Origin: Paractinoplanes atraurantiacus
GTDB lineage: Bacteria > Actinomycetota > Actinomycetes > Mycobacteriales > Micromonosporaceae
Direction: 5' to 3'
DNA: 64,000 nt
NCBI RefSeq assembly: GCF_900215205.1
Contig: NZ_OBDY01000023.1
Location: forward strand, 118,734-182,733
Shown piece by piece: positions 16,139 through 23,550 of the stretch (its first letter is position 1; the number at the start of each line of letters is the position of its first letter). A program made the translations under genes and the position numbers. The notes under the pieces were generated by a model. That model worked only from the letters and a program-made list of their open reading frames with translations. It did not search any database and was not told where the DNA came from.

Positions 16139-17554
16139 TTAGACCAGCTCGGGCACCTTTTCCTCGACCTTGTCGGCGGCCGGCTTCACCGTGCGCAGCG
16201 TCCACAGCGCGATCGGCACGCCCACCGCGACCAGGATCGCCGCGACCACCAGCGAGAACTGGTAGCCGGCCAGGTATCGGTGCAGCTCGGAGCCGGTGGC
16301 GGCGTTCGACCGGTTCGTCAGGATCGCGCCGAGGATCGTGATGCCGAGCAGCCCGAAGACCTCACGCGACACGTTCAGCATGCCGCTCGCGATGCCCGCC
16401 TGCGACTGCGGCAGCGTCCCGACGATCACGTTGTTGAGCGGCACCAGCAGACCGCCACCGACCCCATAGACCAAGAACCAGGGCAAAAGCGCCAAATACG
16501 AGGTTCCTTCGCCGTACGAGGAAATGCCCGCCACGGAAGCAGCCATCAACGCCAACGCCGCCGCGACCGTCCGCCCCGCGCCGAATCGCGCCTCGAGCCG
16601 TGGCGCCACCGTTGCCATCACCGCCATGACCAGCGCCATCGGCACGAACGCGGCCCCGGCCGCGGTGGGCGAGAAGCCGAGCACGTTCTGCATGTAGATC
16701 GCCATGTAGAAGTAGATGCCGAAGACGCCGAACGCCCACAGCCCCATGGCCAGCAGCCCTCCACTGAAGACCCGCAGCCGGAAGACGGCCAGATCGATCA
16801 TCGGGTTGGCCGAGCGCCTCTCGATCACGACGAAGGCGATCGCCGAGAGCGCGGCGGCGCCGAACGCCACGAGAATCCCCGGGGAGGTCCAGCCTTGCGA
16901 CTCTCCTTCGATCAGCGCGTACGTCAAGGTGAAAAGCGCCAGCGACGACGTGATCACACCCGGCAGATCGAGCCCCCGCGTGGCACCTCGCCCCACGGCA
17001 GGGATGCTCCAGGCGGCCAGCGCGAAGGTCGCGATCCCGATCGGCAGGTTGATCAGGAAGATCCAGCCCCAGGACACGTGTTCGCTGAGCCACCCGCCGG
17101 TCAGCGGACCGAAGGCCAGGGCGAGCGCCCCCACGCCACCCCAGATGCCGATGGCCGTGCCGCGTTCGCGCGGGTCGGGGAACAGTGAGGTGAGCAGCGC
17201 CAGCGCCGCCGGCGTCAGCAGCGCCGCCCCCACGCCCTGCACGGCTCGCGCCCCGATCAGCATCTCCTGGTTCTGGGCGAGCCCGGCGCCGACCGACGCC
17301 ACTGTGAAGATCGCGAGCCCCGCGTAGAACGCCCCGCGCTGCCCGAGCACGTCGGCGATCCGCCCGCCGGCGAGCAGCAGGCCCGCGAAGACCAGGACGT
17401 ACGCACTGGCGATCCATTCCAGGCCCTCGAGCGAGAGCCCGAGATCTCGCTGGATCGAGGGGAGCGCCACGTTGACCACGTTGTTGTCGAGGTACGTCAT
17501 GAAGGTGCCCAGCGCCACCGCGACGAGCGCCCACCATCTGCGGTTCTTGTCCAT
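16139..17554 (-). CDS. MFS drug exporter, DHA2 (14-span) family
   Basis: The 471-residue transporter carries the DHA2 hallmark TYLDNNVVNVALPSIQRDLG in helix 1, GGRIADVLGQRGAF in loop 2-3 and GGWLSEHVSWGWIFLINLPIG in the antiporter region. About 14 hydrophobic segments are visible. ATG at 17554 is chosen because GGGAGGG lies just before it; the open frame upstream overlaps the regulator gene and is a shadow. It is divergent from a TetR gene with a large palindrome between them, the usual layout of a drug-inducible efflux pump. Confidence 0.93.
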   Translation of the reverse strand: MDKNRRWWALVAVALGTFMTYLDNNVVNVALPSIQRDLGLSLEGLEWIASAYVLVFAGLLLAGGRIADVLGQRGAFYAGLAIFTVASVGAGLAQNQEMLIGARAVQGVGAALLTPAALALLTSLFPDPRERGTAIGIWGGVGALALAFGPLTGGWLSEHVSWGWIFLINLPIGIATFALAAWSIPAVGRGATRGLDLPGVITSSLALFTLTYALIEGESQGWTSPGILVAFGAAALSAIAFVVIERRSANPMIDLAVFRLRVFSGGLLAMGLWAFGVFGIYFYMAIYMQNVLGFSPTAAGAAFVPMALVMAVMATVAPRLEARFGAGRTVAAALALMAASVAGISSYGEGTSYLALLPWFLVYGVGGGLLVPLNNVIVGTLPQSQAGIASGMLNVSREVFGLLGITILGAILTNRSNAATGSELHRYLAGYQFSLVVAAILVAVGVPIALWTLRTVKPAADKVEEKVPELV

Positions 17555-17566
17555 TGCCGCCCTCCC

Positions 17567-17603
17567 GTACGAGGTACATGTACGGCGTACATGTACCTCG
17601 TAC
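17567..17603. promoter_or_regulatory. TetR operator in the divergent promoter of the efflux pump
   Basis: A perfect inverted repeat has 17-bp arms (GTACGAGGTACATGTAC and its complement) around GGC. Each arm contains the shorter palindrome GTACATGTAC, so the site could hold two dimers. A weaker repeat (GTACA-N7-TGTAC) follows at 17600-17616. It lies 13 bases before the exporter start and 30 bases before the chosen regulator start, so the TetR protein would control both genes. Confidence 0.88.
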
Positions 17604-17632
17604 ATGACACCTGTACGTTGTATGGTTGTCAA

Positions 17633-18316
17633 GTGGCTGGGGACAAACTGAGTAGGACCGCGGTGGCCGAGCGGGCCCTGCAGATCGGCGACGAGTACGG
17701 CTTGGAGGCCGTGACGATCCGCCGCCTGGCTCAGGAGCTCGGCGTCACGCCGATGGCCCTGTACTGGCATTTCAAAAACAAGGAAGAGCTGCTGCTCGGC
17801 ATCGCCGACCACGCGCTGTCCACGGTCCGGGCCGATCGCGAGGCCGACGACCCGTGGCAGAAACAGGTGCGCGCGATGGTCGAGGCGCTGCTCGCGGTGA
17901 TGCGGAAACATCCGATCCTGCCCGACCTGCTGGCCCTGGTGGAGAAGTCCCGCACGGCAAGCTTCACCCGCGCTTCGAACGACGCGCTGATGCTGCTCAC
18001 GCGGGCCGGTTTCACGGTGCAGGAGGGCTACTGGATCGCGTCATATCTGATGCACGGCGTCATCGGCCTGCTCCAGGCGCAGCCGGAGGGCCCGCCGCAC
18101 GCGAGCCCGGAGGAGATCGCCGAGTGGCGGCGACAGCGCCGGATGGAGTTGGTGTGCCTGCCGCCCGACCAGTTCCCGATGATGGTCCGATTCGGTGAGA
18201 CGTACGCGGAGGCCGCCGACCCGGAGCGGTACTTCGCGTTCGGCGTCGACCTGCTGCTGGCGGCCGTGGAGAAAATGGCCGAGGGCCCGGCGGGCGCATC
18301 GCCCACCGGGCCCTGA
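17633..18316 (+). CDS. TetR-family repressor of the efflux pump
   Basis: The protein has 227 residues. A TetR helix-turn-helix lies at about 8-55 (YGLEAVTIRRLAQELGVTPMALYWHFKNKEELL, in part) and a TetR_C ligand-binding domain follows. GTG at 17633 is chosen; the in-frame ATG at 17591 would fall inside the operator palindrome and add MYLVHDTCTLYGCQ, which does not look like protein. It is divergent from the DHA2 exporter, and its ligand is probably a pump substrate. Confidence 0.92.
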   Translation: MAGDKLSRTAVAERALQIGDEYGLEAVTIRRLAQELGVTPMALYWHFKNKEELLLGIADHALSTVRADREADDPWQKQVRAMVEALLAVMRKHPILPDLLALVEKSRTASFTRASNDALMLLTRAGFTVQEGYWIASYLMHGVIGLLQAQPEGPPHASPEEIAEWRRQRRMELVCLPPDQFPMMVRFGETYAEAADPERYFAFGVDLLLAAVEKMAEGPAGASPTGP

Positions 18317-18328
18317 AGGCAGAACGAG

Positions 18329-18757
18329 TTACGCGCTTTCGAGCGCGCGGTCGCCCACGGCGGGCGAGGTGTTGATGGCGATCCGGCGCGGCTTGGCCGC
18401 CTCGGCGATCGGAATGCTCAGCGTCAGCACGCCGTCCTGCCAGGTCGCCTCGATCCGGTCGAGGTCGAGCCCGTCGCCCAGGGTGAGCCGCCGCTCGAAC
18501 GTGCCGGTGGCGCGCTCGCGGCGAACCCACTGCACCTCTTCGTCGGTGCGCGGCGAACGCTCGGCGCGAATGGTCAGCACCCGCCCGTCGACACCCACGT
18601 CGACCGAGCCCGGGTCGATGCCCGCGAGGTCGCAGTGCAGCACGAAATGGTCACCGGAACGGTAGAGGTCGATCGGCATCGCGATGGAGTTGCCGCCACC
18701 GAGCATCTGCCCCGCGAGACGGTCGAACTCGCGGAAGGGATCGAAAGTCAGCACCAC
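18329..18757 (-). CDS. Hsp20/alpha-crystallin small heat-shock protein
   Basis: This 142-residue chaperone holds unfolding proteins in the cytoplasm. N-terminal FDPFREFDRLAGQML is typical, the alpha-crystallin domain spans about 27-125 (MPIDLYRSGDHFVLHCDLAGI, in part; GVLTLSIPIAE), and the C-terminal I-x-I anchor is present as IAIN. The start is the first of two GTG codons, with GGAGGTGG just before. A CIRCE element lies 116-142 bases upstream and a strong hairpin sits in the leader, so heat control by HrcA, and perhaps by RNA structure, is likely. Confidence 0.93.
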   Translation of the reverse strand: MVLTFDPFREFDRLAGQMLGGGNSIAMPIDLYRSGDHFVLHCDLAGIDPGSVDVGVDGRVLTIRAERSPRTDEEVQWVRRERATGTFERRLTLGDGLDLDRIEATWQDGVLTLSIPIAEAAKPRRIAINTSPAVGDRALESA

Positions 18758-18779
18758 GGAAAACCACCTCCTACAGATG

Positions 18780-18802
18780 GCTCGCCGGCCAGTCCGGCGA
18801 GC
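18780..18802 (-). promoter_or_regulatory. Leader hairpin before hsp20
   Basis: GCTCGCCGG and CCGGCGAGC form a 9-bp perfect stem with a 5-base loop, 23 bases before the start codon and just 5' of the GGAGGTGG ribosome site. It would be part of the hsp20 leader RNA. It could be a heat-labile structure or an mRNA stabiliser; there is no T-run to make it a terminator. Confidence 0.55.
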
Positions 18803-18872
18803 GCGTGGCGCTCGGCTCAGATCAGTTCTGCCGAGGCCGGTGAGCTCGTGAGCAGCACCGACAAGACATTTT

Positions 18873-18899
18873 TTAGCACTGTCACCCGGCGAGTGCCAA
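18873..18899. promoter_or_regulatory. CIRCE element (HrcA operator)
   Basis: TTAGCACTG-N9-GAGTGCCAA matches the CIRCE consensus TTAGCACTC-N9-GAGTGCTAA at 16 of 18 arm positions with the exact 9-base spacer. It lies in the region between hsp20 and the divergent reductase gene, upstream of hsp20, which is the expected target of HrcA repression. Confidence 0.88.
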
Positions 18900-18972
18900 G
18901 CGGTTCGGCAAAATTTTCGCGGCCGAGTCTCGCGTCATAGGCGGGGCCGCCGATCGGGTGAATGATGGGGCC

Positions 18973-20166
18973 ATGACGTATGTCGTGGTGGGCGGCGGCC
19001 TGGCCGGCGCCAAGGCGGTGGAGACCCTGCGGGAGTCCGGCTTCGAGGGCCCGGTCACGCTGATCGGCGCGGAGACCGTCCGGCCGTACGAACGTCCGCC
19101 GCTCTCCAAAGGCCTGCTGCTCGGCAACGACGAGCCGGAGAGCGTCTTCGTCCACTCCACCGAGTGGTACGCCGAGCACGACGTCGACCTGCGCCTGGGC
19201 GTCACCGCGACCGCACTCGACCGCGCCACCAAGTCGGTGCGGCTCGACAACGGCGACGAGGTCGACTACGAGAAACTGCTCCTGGCCACCGGCTCGTCCC
19301 CACGACGGCTCGACGTGCCGGGCGGCGAGCGAGCCCTCCTGCTGCGTACGCTGGCCGACTCGCACCGCATCGACGAGGCCGTCACCAAGGACACCCGCCT
19401 CGTGGTCGTCGGCGCCGGCTGGATCGGCCTCGAGGTCGCCGCCGCCGCGCGGAGCCGAGGCGCGCAGGTCACCGTCGTCGGCACGTCGGCCCTGCCCCTG
19501 CAACACATCCTCGGCGACCGGATCGCCCAGGTCTTCGCCGACCTGCACCGGGCGAACGGCACCGACCTGCGCATGAACACCCACGTCACCGAGGTGACGG
19601 CCGACGGCGTCCGCCTGGCCGACGGCACCACCCTGCCGGCCGACGTGGTCGTGGCCGGCATCGGCGTGACCCCGAACGTCGCGCTCGCCGCCGACGCCGG
19701 CCTCGCCGTCGACAACGGCGTGCTGGTCTCGTCGAAGCTGACCACCAGCGACCCCGCCATCTTCGCGGCCGGCGACATCGCCAACATCGACCACCCGCTG
19801 CTGGGCCGCCGCATCCGCGTCGAGCACTGGGACACGGCGATCCGCAGCGGCCCGGTCGCGGCCCGGGCCATGCTCGGCGAGGACGTCGTCTACGACCGGC
19901 TGCCGTTCTTCTTCACCGACCAGTACGACCTCGGCATGGAATACACCGGCTCCGCGCCGGCCGACGCCGAGGTGGTGGTGCGCGGCGACCTCGCCGGCCG
20001 CGAGTTCATCGCGTTCTGGCTGGTCGACGGCAAGGTCGCCGCGGGCATGAACGTCAACATCTGGGACGTGTCCGACCAGATCGACGCGCTGATCCGGTCG
20101 GGCGCCACTGTCGACCGGGCCCGGCTGGCCTCCCCGAACGTGGAATTGTCCGACCTGGCCGCATAG
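18973..20166 (+). CDS. FAD/NAD-dependent ferredoxin reductase-like oxidoreductase
   Basis: The 397-residue flavoprotein has an N-terminal FAD site VVVGGGLAGAKAVE, the RPYERPPLSKGLL segment, a central NAD site VVVGAGWIGLEVA and the second FAD motif IFAAGDIA near 265. A C-terminal reductase domain with MGMEY-like YDLGMEYTG follows. This is the rhodocoxin/putidaredoxin reductase class that feeds electrons to a ferredoxin for P450s or dioxygenases; neither is nearby. ATG at 18973 puts the Rossmann motif at the N-terminus; GTG at 18958 is an alternative. Confidence 0.9.
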   Translation: MTYVVVGGGLAGAKAVETLRESGFEGPVTLIGAETVRPYERPPLSKGLLLGNDEPESVFVHSTEWYAEHDVDLRLGVTATALDRATKSVRLDNGDEVDYEKLLLATGSSPRRLDVPGGERALLLRTLADSHRIDEAVTKDTRLVVVGAGWIGLEVAAAARSRGAQVTVVGTSALPLQHILGDRIAQVFADLHRANGTDLRMNTHVTEVTADGVRLADGTTLPADVVVAGIGVTPNVALAADAGLAVDNGVLVSSKLTTSDPAIFAAGDIANIDHPLLGRRIRVEHWDTAIRSGPVAARAMLGEDVVYDRLPFFFTDQYDLGMEYTGSAPADAEVVVRGDLAGREFIAFWLVDGKVAAGMNVNIWDVSDQIDALIRSGATVDRARLASPNVELSDLAA

Positions 20167-20228
20167 GGTCTCGCGTTTCGCACTCCCTGTCCGTCGCGCC
20201 GGGGCAAACGATCAGTGACGCTTCCGGT

Positions 20229-20927
20229 GTGACGGCCGCACAGTGGTGGCCCGCGGAAGTGCTCACCCACGAGCGCCGCGGTTCCGATGTCGTGGTCTTC
20301 ACGTGCCGCACCCGCCGGGCGCTCCCGTTCCGGGCCGGTCAGCACGTGGAGATCGAGTGCCCGTACCGGCCGTGGCAGACGTCGCCGTTCTCCATGGCGA
20401 ACGCTCCACGACGCGACCGGGTGCTCGAGTTCCACGTGCGCGCCGGATCGCCCGCCGGCGTGTCGGCCGCCCTGGTCGAAAGGCTCAAGCCCGGCGACAC
20501 GCTCAGGCTGGGCACGCCGCGCGGCTCGATGGTGCTCAACCCGTACTCCCGAAGAGATCTGGTCTTCATCACGGGCAGCACGGGGCTGGCGCCGGCCAAG
20601 GCGCTCATCGATGAATTGTCAAGGTACAACCGCACAAGGTGGATCCATCTGTTCCGCGCGGAGCGGGACGACGGCGCTTTCTACGACCGCTGGTCGCTGG
20701 ACCGGCTCGCCGATCGCCATCCCTGGCTGACGATCGTGCGCACCACGGCGGACATCGCGGAGGCCGTCTCCGCGCACGGCCCCTGGTCACATCACGACTT
20801 CTACATCTCGGGTCCCCAGTCCATGGTGGACTCGGCGTCGGGGCAGTTGGCGGCACTGCGCGTGCCCGCGGCGCGCATCCAGGCCTTTTCAGAGGTGGGC
20901 GAGCAGGGCGCCGGCCTCCGCACGTAG
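20229..20927 (+). CDS. FAD/NAD(P)-binding oxidoreductase (flavohemoprotein-reductase-like)
   Basis: The 232-residue protein resembles the reductase half of flavohemoglobins. The flavin-binding part ends in RPWQTSPFSMANAP, where the SPFS replaces the R-x-Y-S motif; the NAD part has FITGSTGLAPAKALI and YISGPQSMVDSAS. The start is uncertain: GTG at 20229 is the only plausible one, and it has no strong ribosome site. There is no globin domain and none next door. Its last 39 bases overlap the end of the YqeY-like gene on the opposite strand. Confidence 0.8.
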   Translation: MTAAQWWPAEVLTHERRGSDVVVFTCRTRRALPFRAGQHVEIECPYRPWQTSPFSMANAPRRDRVLEFHVRAGSPAGVSAALVERLKPGDTLRLGTPRGSMVLNPYSRRDLVFITGSTGLAPAKALIDELSRYNRTRWIHLFRAERDDGAFYDRWSLDRLADRHPWLTIVRTTADIAEAVSAHGPWSHHDFYISGPQSMVDSASGQLAALRVPAARIQAFSEVGEQGAGLRT

Positions 20928-21242
20928 CTGTTCGGCCCGCTCGGGACGGCCCAGCTCCACGTATTCGGTCGCGGCGCGCTCCCGATCGTCCGCCTCCGCT
21001 CGAACGATCCGCCGCACGTCCTCCTCGGTCAGCACCCGGCGGGCGACCTCGGTCGCGCCGACGCCCACGGGCAGGGTCTCGATGGCCAGGCTCTCGGGCG
21101 GACCTCCCTCGGTCGTGACGGCCTCGGCGTTGTCGATCGCCGCCAGCGTCGCCCGCAGAGCCGTGACAGCTGGGCGATCGCGTGCCTTCATCGCGGCCGG
21201 AAGTGCCTCTCGGAGCCTTTGCCGAAGCGGTGTCTGAGTCAT
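20889..21242 (-). CDS. GatB/YqeY-domain protein
   Basis: The 117-residue protein shows the YqeY pattern: LRQRLREALPAAMKARDRPAVTALRATLAAI at the N-terminus and an ERAATEYVELGRPERAEQLRAEAG helix pair at the end. The domain resembles the tail of the GatB amidotransferase subunit; free-standing versions have no settled function. Its ATG overlaps the LysR stop (ATGA, 21239-21242), so it is translated together with the regulator. The 3' end overlaps the convergent oxidoreductase gene by 39 bases. Confidence 0.8.
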   Translation of the reverse strand: MTQTPLRQRLREALPAAMKARDRPAVTALRATLAAIDNAEAVTTEGGPPESLAIETLPVGVGATEVARRVLTEEDVRRIVRAEADDRERAATEYVELGRPERAEQLRAEAGALLAHL

Positions 21243-22168
21243 GCGGAGACGTTATCCAGCTCGGCTGACAAGGTCTCCTGGTTATCCACAGGGGCGTGGT
21301 TGTCCACAGCGAAAGCGCGCTGGAGGTGCGGAAGCAGCGCGGCCAGCGCTACGCTCGTCCGTTTTCGCCACACCAGGGCGAGGAGCGCCGGTATCCGTAC
21401 GTCATCGATCGGCACGGCTTTGAGGTGCGGAAACGCGGTCGCCATGGACTCGCTCAGCACGGCCACCCCCATGCCGCGCGACGCGAGCTCGACGACGGTC
21501 CCGGGCGCCGACGCGACCAGCGCGACGTCGGGGATCAACCTGGCCGCCACACAGGCTTCGTCGAGAACGGCTCGGATTCCGGTGCCTGGCGGCAGCGTGA
21601 CTATGGGGTACGCCATGAGGTCGGCCAAACAGATGCGATCGCTCGCCTCGCCTTCGGGAAAGAGCGCGACCAGCCCTTCACTGACGATGATGTGGGCGAC
21701 CAGGTGCTCGGGCGGCTCTCCGGCGACGCCGACGAGGGCGATGTCGATCGCACCGGTCCGGACGCCGGCGACCAGGTCGGCGGAGTCGCTCTCGGTCAGC
21801 TCGATCTCGATGCCCGGGTGCTCGCCGTGGAAGCCGGCGATCCCCGCGAACAGCGGCGTGACCTCGCAGCCGGTCACCATCCCGACCGTCACGTGGCCGC
21901 GAACCAGGCCCTTCACCTCGTCGACGGCCTGGCGCAGGTCGGCTGCGGCGTCCAGGGCGGCTTGGGCGTACGGAAGCGCGGCCAGCCCCGCCTCGGTGAG
22001 CCGGGCGACCCGCCCCGAGCGGTCGAACAGCTCCGCCCCGAGCTCGTGCTCCAGCGCCTTGACCTGCGCGCTCACCCCGGACTGGCTGATGTGCACCTTC
22101 TCCGCGGCCCGGGTGAAGTTGGCCTCCTCGGCGACCGTGACGAAGTATTCCAGCTGCCGCAGCTCCAT
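21239..22168 (-). CDS. LysR-family transcriptional regulator
   Basis: The 309-residue regulator has the LysR winged helix at 1-60 (MELRQLEYFVTVAEEANFTRAAEKVHISQSGVS, in part) and a substrate-binding effector domain at 90-295. It is divergent from the SnoaL-like gene with an inverted repeat CTCATG-N5-CATGAG between them, the common arrangement for LysR control of a divergent target. It is followed by the overlapping YqeY-like gene. The ligand is unknown. Confidence 0.93.
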   Translation of the reverse strand: MELRQLEYFVTVAEEANFTRAAEKVHISQSGVSAQVKALEHELGAELFDRSGRVARLTEAGLAALPYAQAALDAAADLRQAVDEVKGLVRGHVTVGMVTGCEVTPLFAGIAGFHGEHPGIEIELTESDSADLVAGVRTGAIDIALVGVAGEPPEHLVAHIIVSEGLVALFPEGEASDRICLADLMAYPIVTLPPGTGIRAVLDEACVAARLIPDVALVASAPGTVVELASRGMGVAVLSESMATAFPHLKAVPIDDVRIPALLALVWRKRTSVALAALLPHLQRAFAVDNHAPVDNQETLSAELDNVSA

Positions 22169-22185
22169 AATTGCGGATTCTAGCT

Positions 22186-22202
22186 CTCATGAAAACCATG
22201 AG
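22186..22202. promoter_or_regulatory. Candidate LysR operator
   Basis: CTCATG-AAAAC-CATGAG is a perfect 6-bp inverted repeat. It lies 18 bases from the LysR start and 37 bases from the divergent gene's start, with the T-N-A form expected of LysR-type sites. Confidence 0.5.
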
Positions 22203-22238
22203 TTGGACTTCTCATCCCGCCCCGAGAAGGCTGAACGC

Positions 22239-22604
22239 ATGACCGAACGAGAGAAGGCCCAGCGCCCCGAAGACCTGACCCGCCTGTTCGTCGACCGCGC
22301 CAACGCCAAAGACGCCGAGGGTCTCGCCCTGCTCTACGAGGAGGACGCCGTGATGGCGTACCCGCCTGGCCGCCAGACCGTCGGCCGTGCCGCGATCCGG
22401 CGCATGTGGGAGGAGGCGCTGCCGCATATGCCCGCCGTCGAGCCCGAGGAGCCGCTGCCCACCCTGCTGAGCGGCGATCTGGCTCTGACCTCGACGCCAC
22501 CCCGAGACGGTTCCGGCGCCCGGGCGCAGGTGGTTCGCCGCCAGCCCGATGGCAGCTGGCTGCGCGTTCTCGACCAGCCGGAATTCCAGACCCCGCGGTC
22601 GTGA
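22239..22604 (+). CDS. SnoaL-like/NTF2-fold protein (DUF4440 type)
   Basis: The 121-residue protein fits the SnoaL/DUF4440 cone fold: TRLFVDRANAKDAEGLALLYEEDAVMAYPPG at the N-terminus, VGRAAIRRMWEEAL in the middle and GSWLRVLDQPEFQ at the end. GAAGG lies 10 bases before the ATG. Members act as small-molecule isomerases or ligand binders; the substrate cannot be told. The divergent LysR gene is its probable regulator. Confidence 0.85.
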   Translation: MTEREKAQRPEDLTRLFVDRANAKDAEGLALLYEEDAVMAYPPGRQTVGRAAIRRMWEEALPHMPAVEPEEPLPTLLSGDLALTSTPPRDGSGARAQVVRRQPDGSWLRVLDQPEFQTPRS

Positions 22605-22605
22605 G

Positions 22606-22650
22606 CCCAGCGCCGGCAATCAGGCATTCCGTCAGATCGCCGGCGCTGGG
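22606..22650. terminator. Bidirectional terminator between the SnoaL-like and rpf genes
   Basis: CCCAGCGCCGGC and GCCGGCGCTGGG form a perfect 12-bp stem with a 21-base loop right between two convergent stops. A GACGACTCTTTT tail follows on the plus strand. Confidence 0.8.
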
Positions 22651-22660
22651 GACGACTCTT

Positions 22661-23263
22661 TTACAGCGCCAGCGGCTGGCCCGGGAAGATGCGGTGCGGG
22701 CTGTTCAAAGCGGCACGGTTCAGGCGATATAGGGCTCGCCAGCCGCCTTCCACGTTCGCCTTGGCGGCGATTGAGGCGAGGGTGTCGCCGGGCCGCACTA
22801 CGTAGTAACGACCTGTGGATGACGCTGTGGAAGGAGCCTTGGCAGTGGATTTGCGAGTGATCGCGAGACCGGCTGTGTTTGTGCCCCGATATTGCCGGGT
22901 AGAAGAAGCTTTTCGGCCGCAAGTCGGCCACGCGCCCAGGCCTTGGGAACGGCGTACCAGCTCGGCGATTTGGATTTGTTCCGCGCGTGATGCCTGGTCG
23001 GCGGTGCGAGCAAAACGGTGGCCGCCGTGCGAGCGCCAGGTGCTGCGGCTGAATTGCAGGCCGCCGTAGTAGCCGTTGCCGGTGTTGATGCCCCAGTTGC
23101 CGCCGGACTCGCACTCGGCGATGGCGTCCCAGTTGACGGAGCCGCCCTTCGCCAGCGTGACCGGTGAGGGTGAAGCGAGTGCCGGGGTAACAGGGGCGGC
23201 CAGAGTGGCAGCTGCGGCGGCCAGGCCCAGGGTTACGCGGGCAGGTTTGCACATGTGTGCCAT
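22661..23263 (-). CDS. Resuscitation-promoting factor-like transglycosylase with LysM
   Basis: The 200-residue secreted protein has a signal peptide ending near residue 30 (TPALA-S), an Rpf/transglycosylase-like domain at 42-118 with the catalytic Glu in NWDAIAECESGGNWGI, and a C-terminal LysM domain (152-198, YYVVRPGDTLASIA) for cell-wall binding. It cleaves peptidoglycan during growth and spore germination. A c-di-AMP riboswitch fills the leader, as is usual for actinobacterial rpf genes. The ATG at 23263 is used; one at 23254 is possible. Confidence 0.93.
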   Translation of the reverse strand: MAHMCKPARVTLGLAAAAATLAAPVTPALASPSPVTLAKGGSVNWDAIAECESGGNWGINTGNGYYGGLQFSRSTWRSHGGHRFARTADQASRAEQIQIAELVRRSQGLGAWPTCGRKASSTRQYRGTNTAGLAITRKSTAKAPSTASSTGRYYVVRPGDTLASIAAKANVEGGWRALYRLNRAALNSPHRIFPGQPLAL

Positions 23264-23271
23264 GACAGAGA

Positions 23272-23432
23272 ACCCTCCACGCCTACGAGGTCAGCTGTCG
23301 GGTTCGGGCTGAGGTGCCCGGCCGCGCGTGCGCGGCTTCACCCCGAGGCGCGCCAAAGCGCCGAAGAACTCGGGTCCCCCGCTCCATGCCGTAATGATGT
23401 GTTCCGCCGGGCAGCGGCAGGATTCGGCGTTC
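23272..23432 (-). ncRNA. c-di-AMP riboswitch (ydaO-yuaA class) before rpf
   Basis: Read on the minus strand the conserved blocks appear in order: GCCGAATCCTGCCG, GGAGCGGGGGACCC, CGGGGTGAAGCCGC, GGGCACCTCAGCCCGAA, CCCGACAGCTGACCTCG and AGGCGTGGAGGG. This is the pattern of the ydaO class, and it lies directly before the rpf start. It should turn the gene off when c-di-AMP is high. The exact ends are approximate. Confidence 0.92.
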
Positions 23433-23550
23433 CGCCCGCACGGACCGGCGGCGCCCGTGAAAGGGCGCCAGCCGGATTCTTATAGGAATAGGCGAGACCG
23501 ACGTTATCGTGTCGCGCGCATTCAGGGGGCTTGTTGGAGAATTGGCAACC

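Noticed and set aside
16280..17188. 302-codon plus-strand frame inside the MFS gene
   Set aside because: Arg/Gln/His-rich antisense shadow of the DHA2 exporter.
20889..22168. LysR-YqeY overlap as toxin-antitoxin pair
   Set aside because: Both families are recognised and neither is a toxin or antitoxin.
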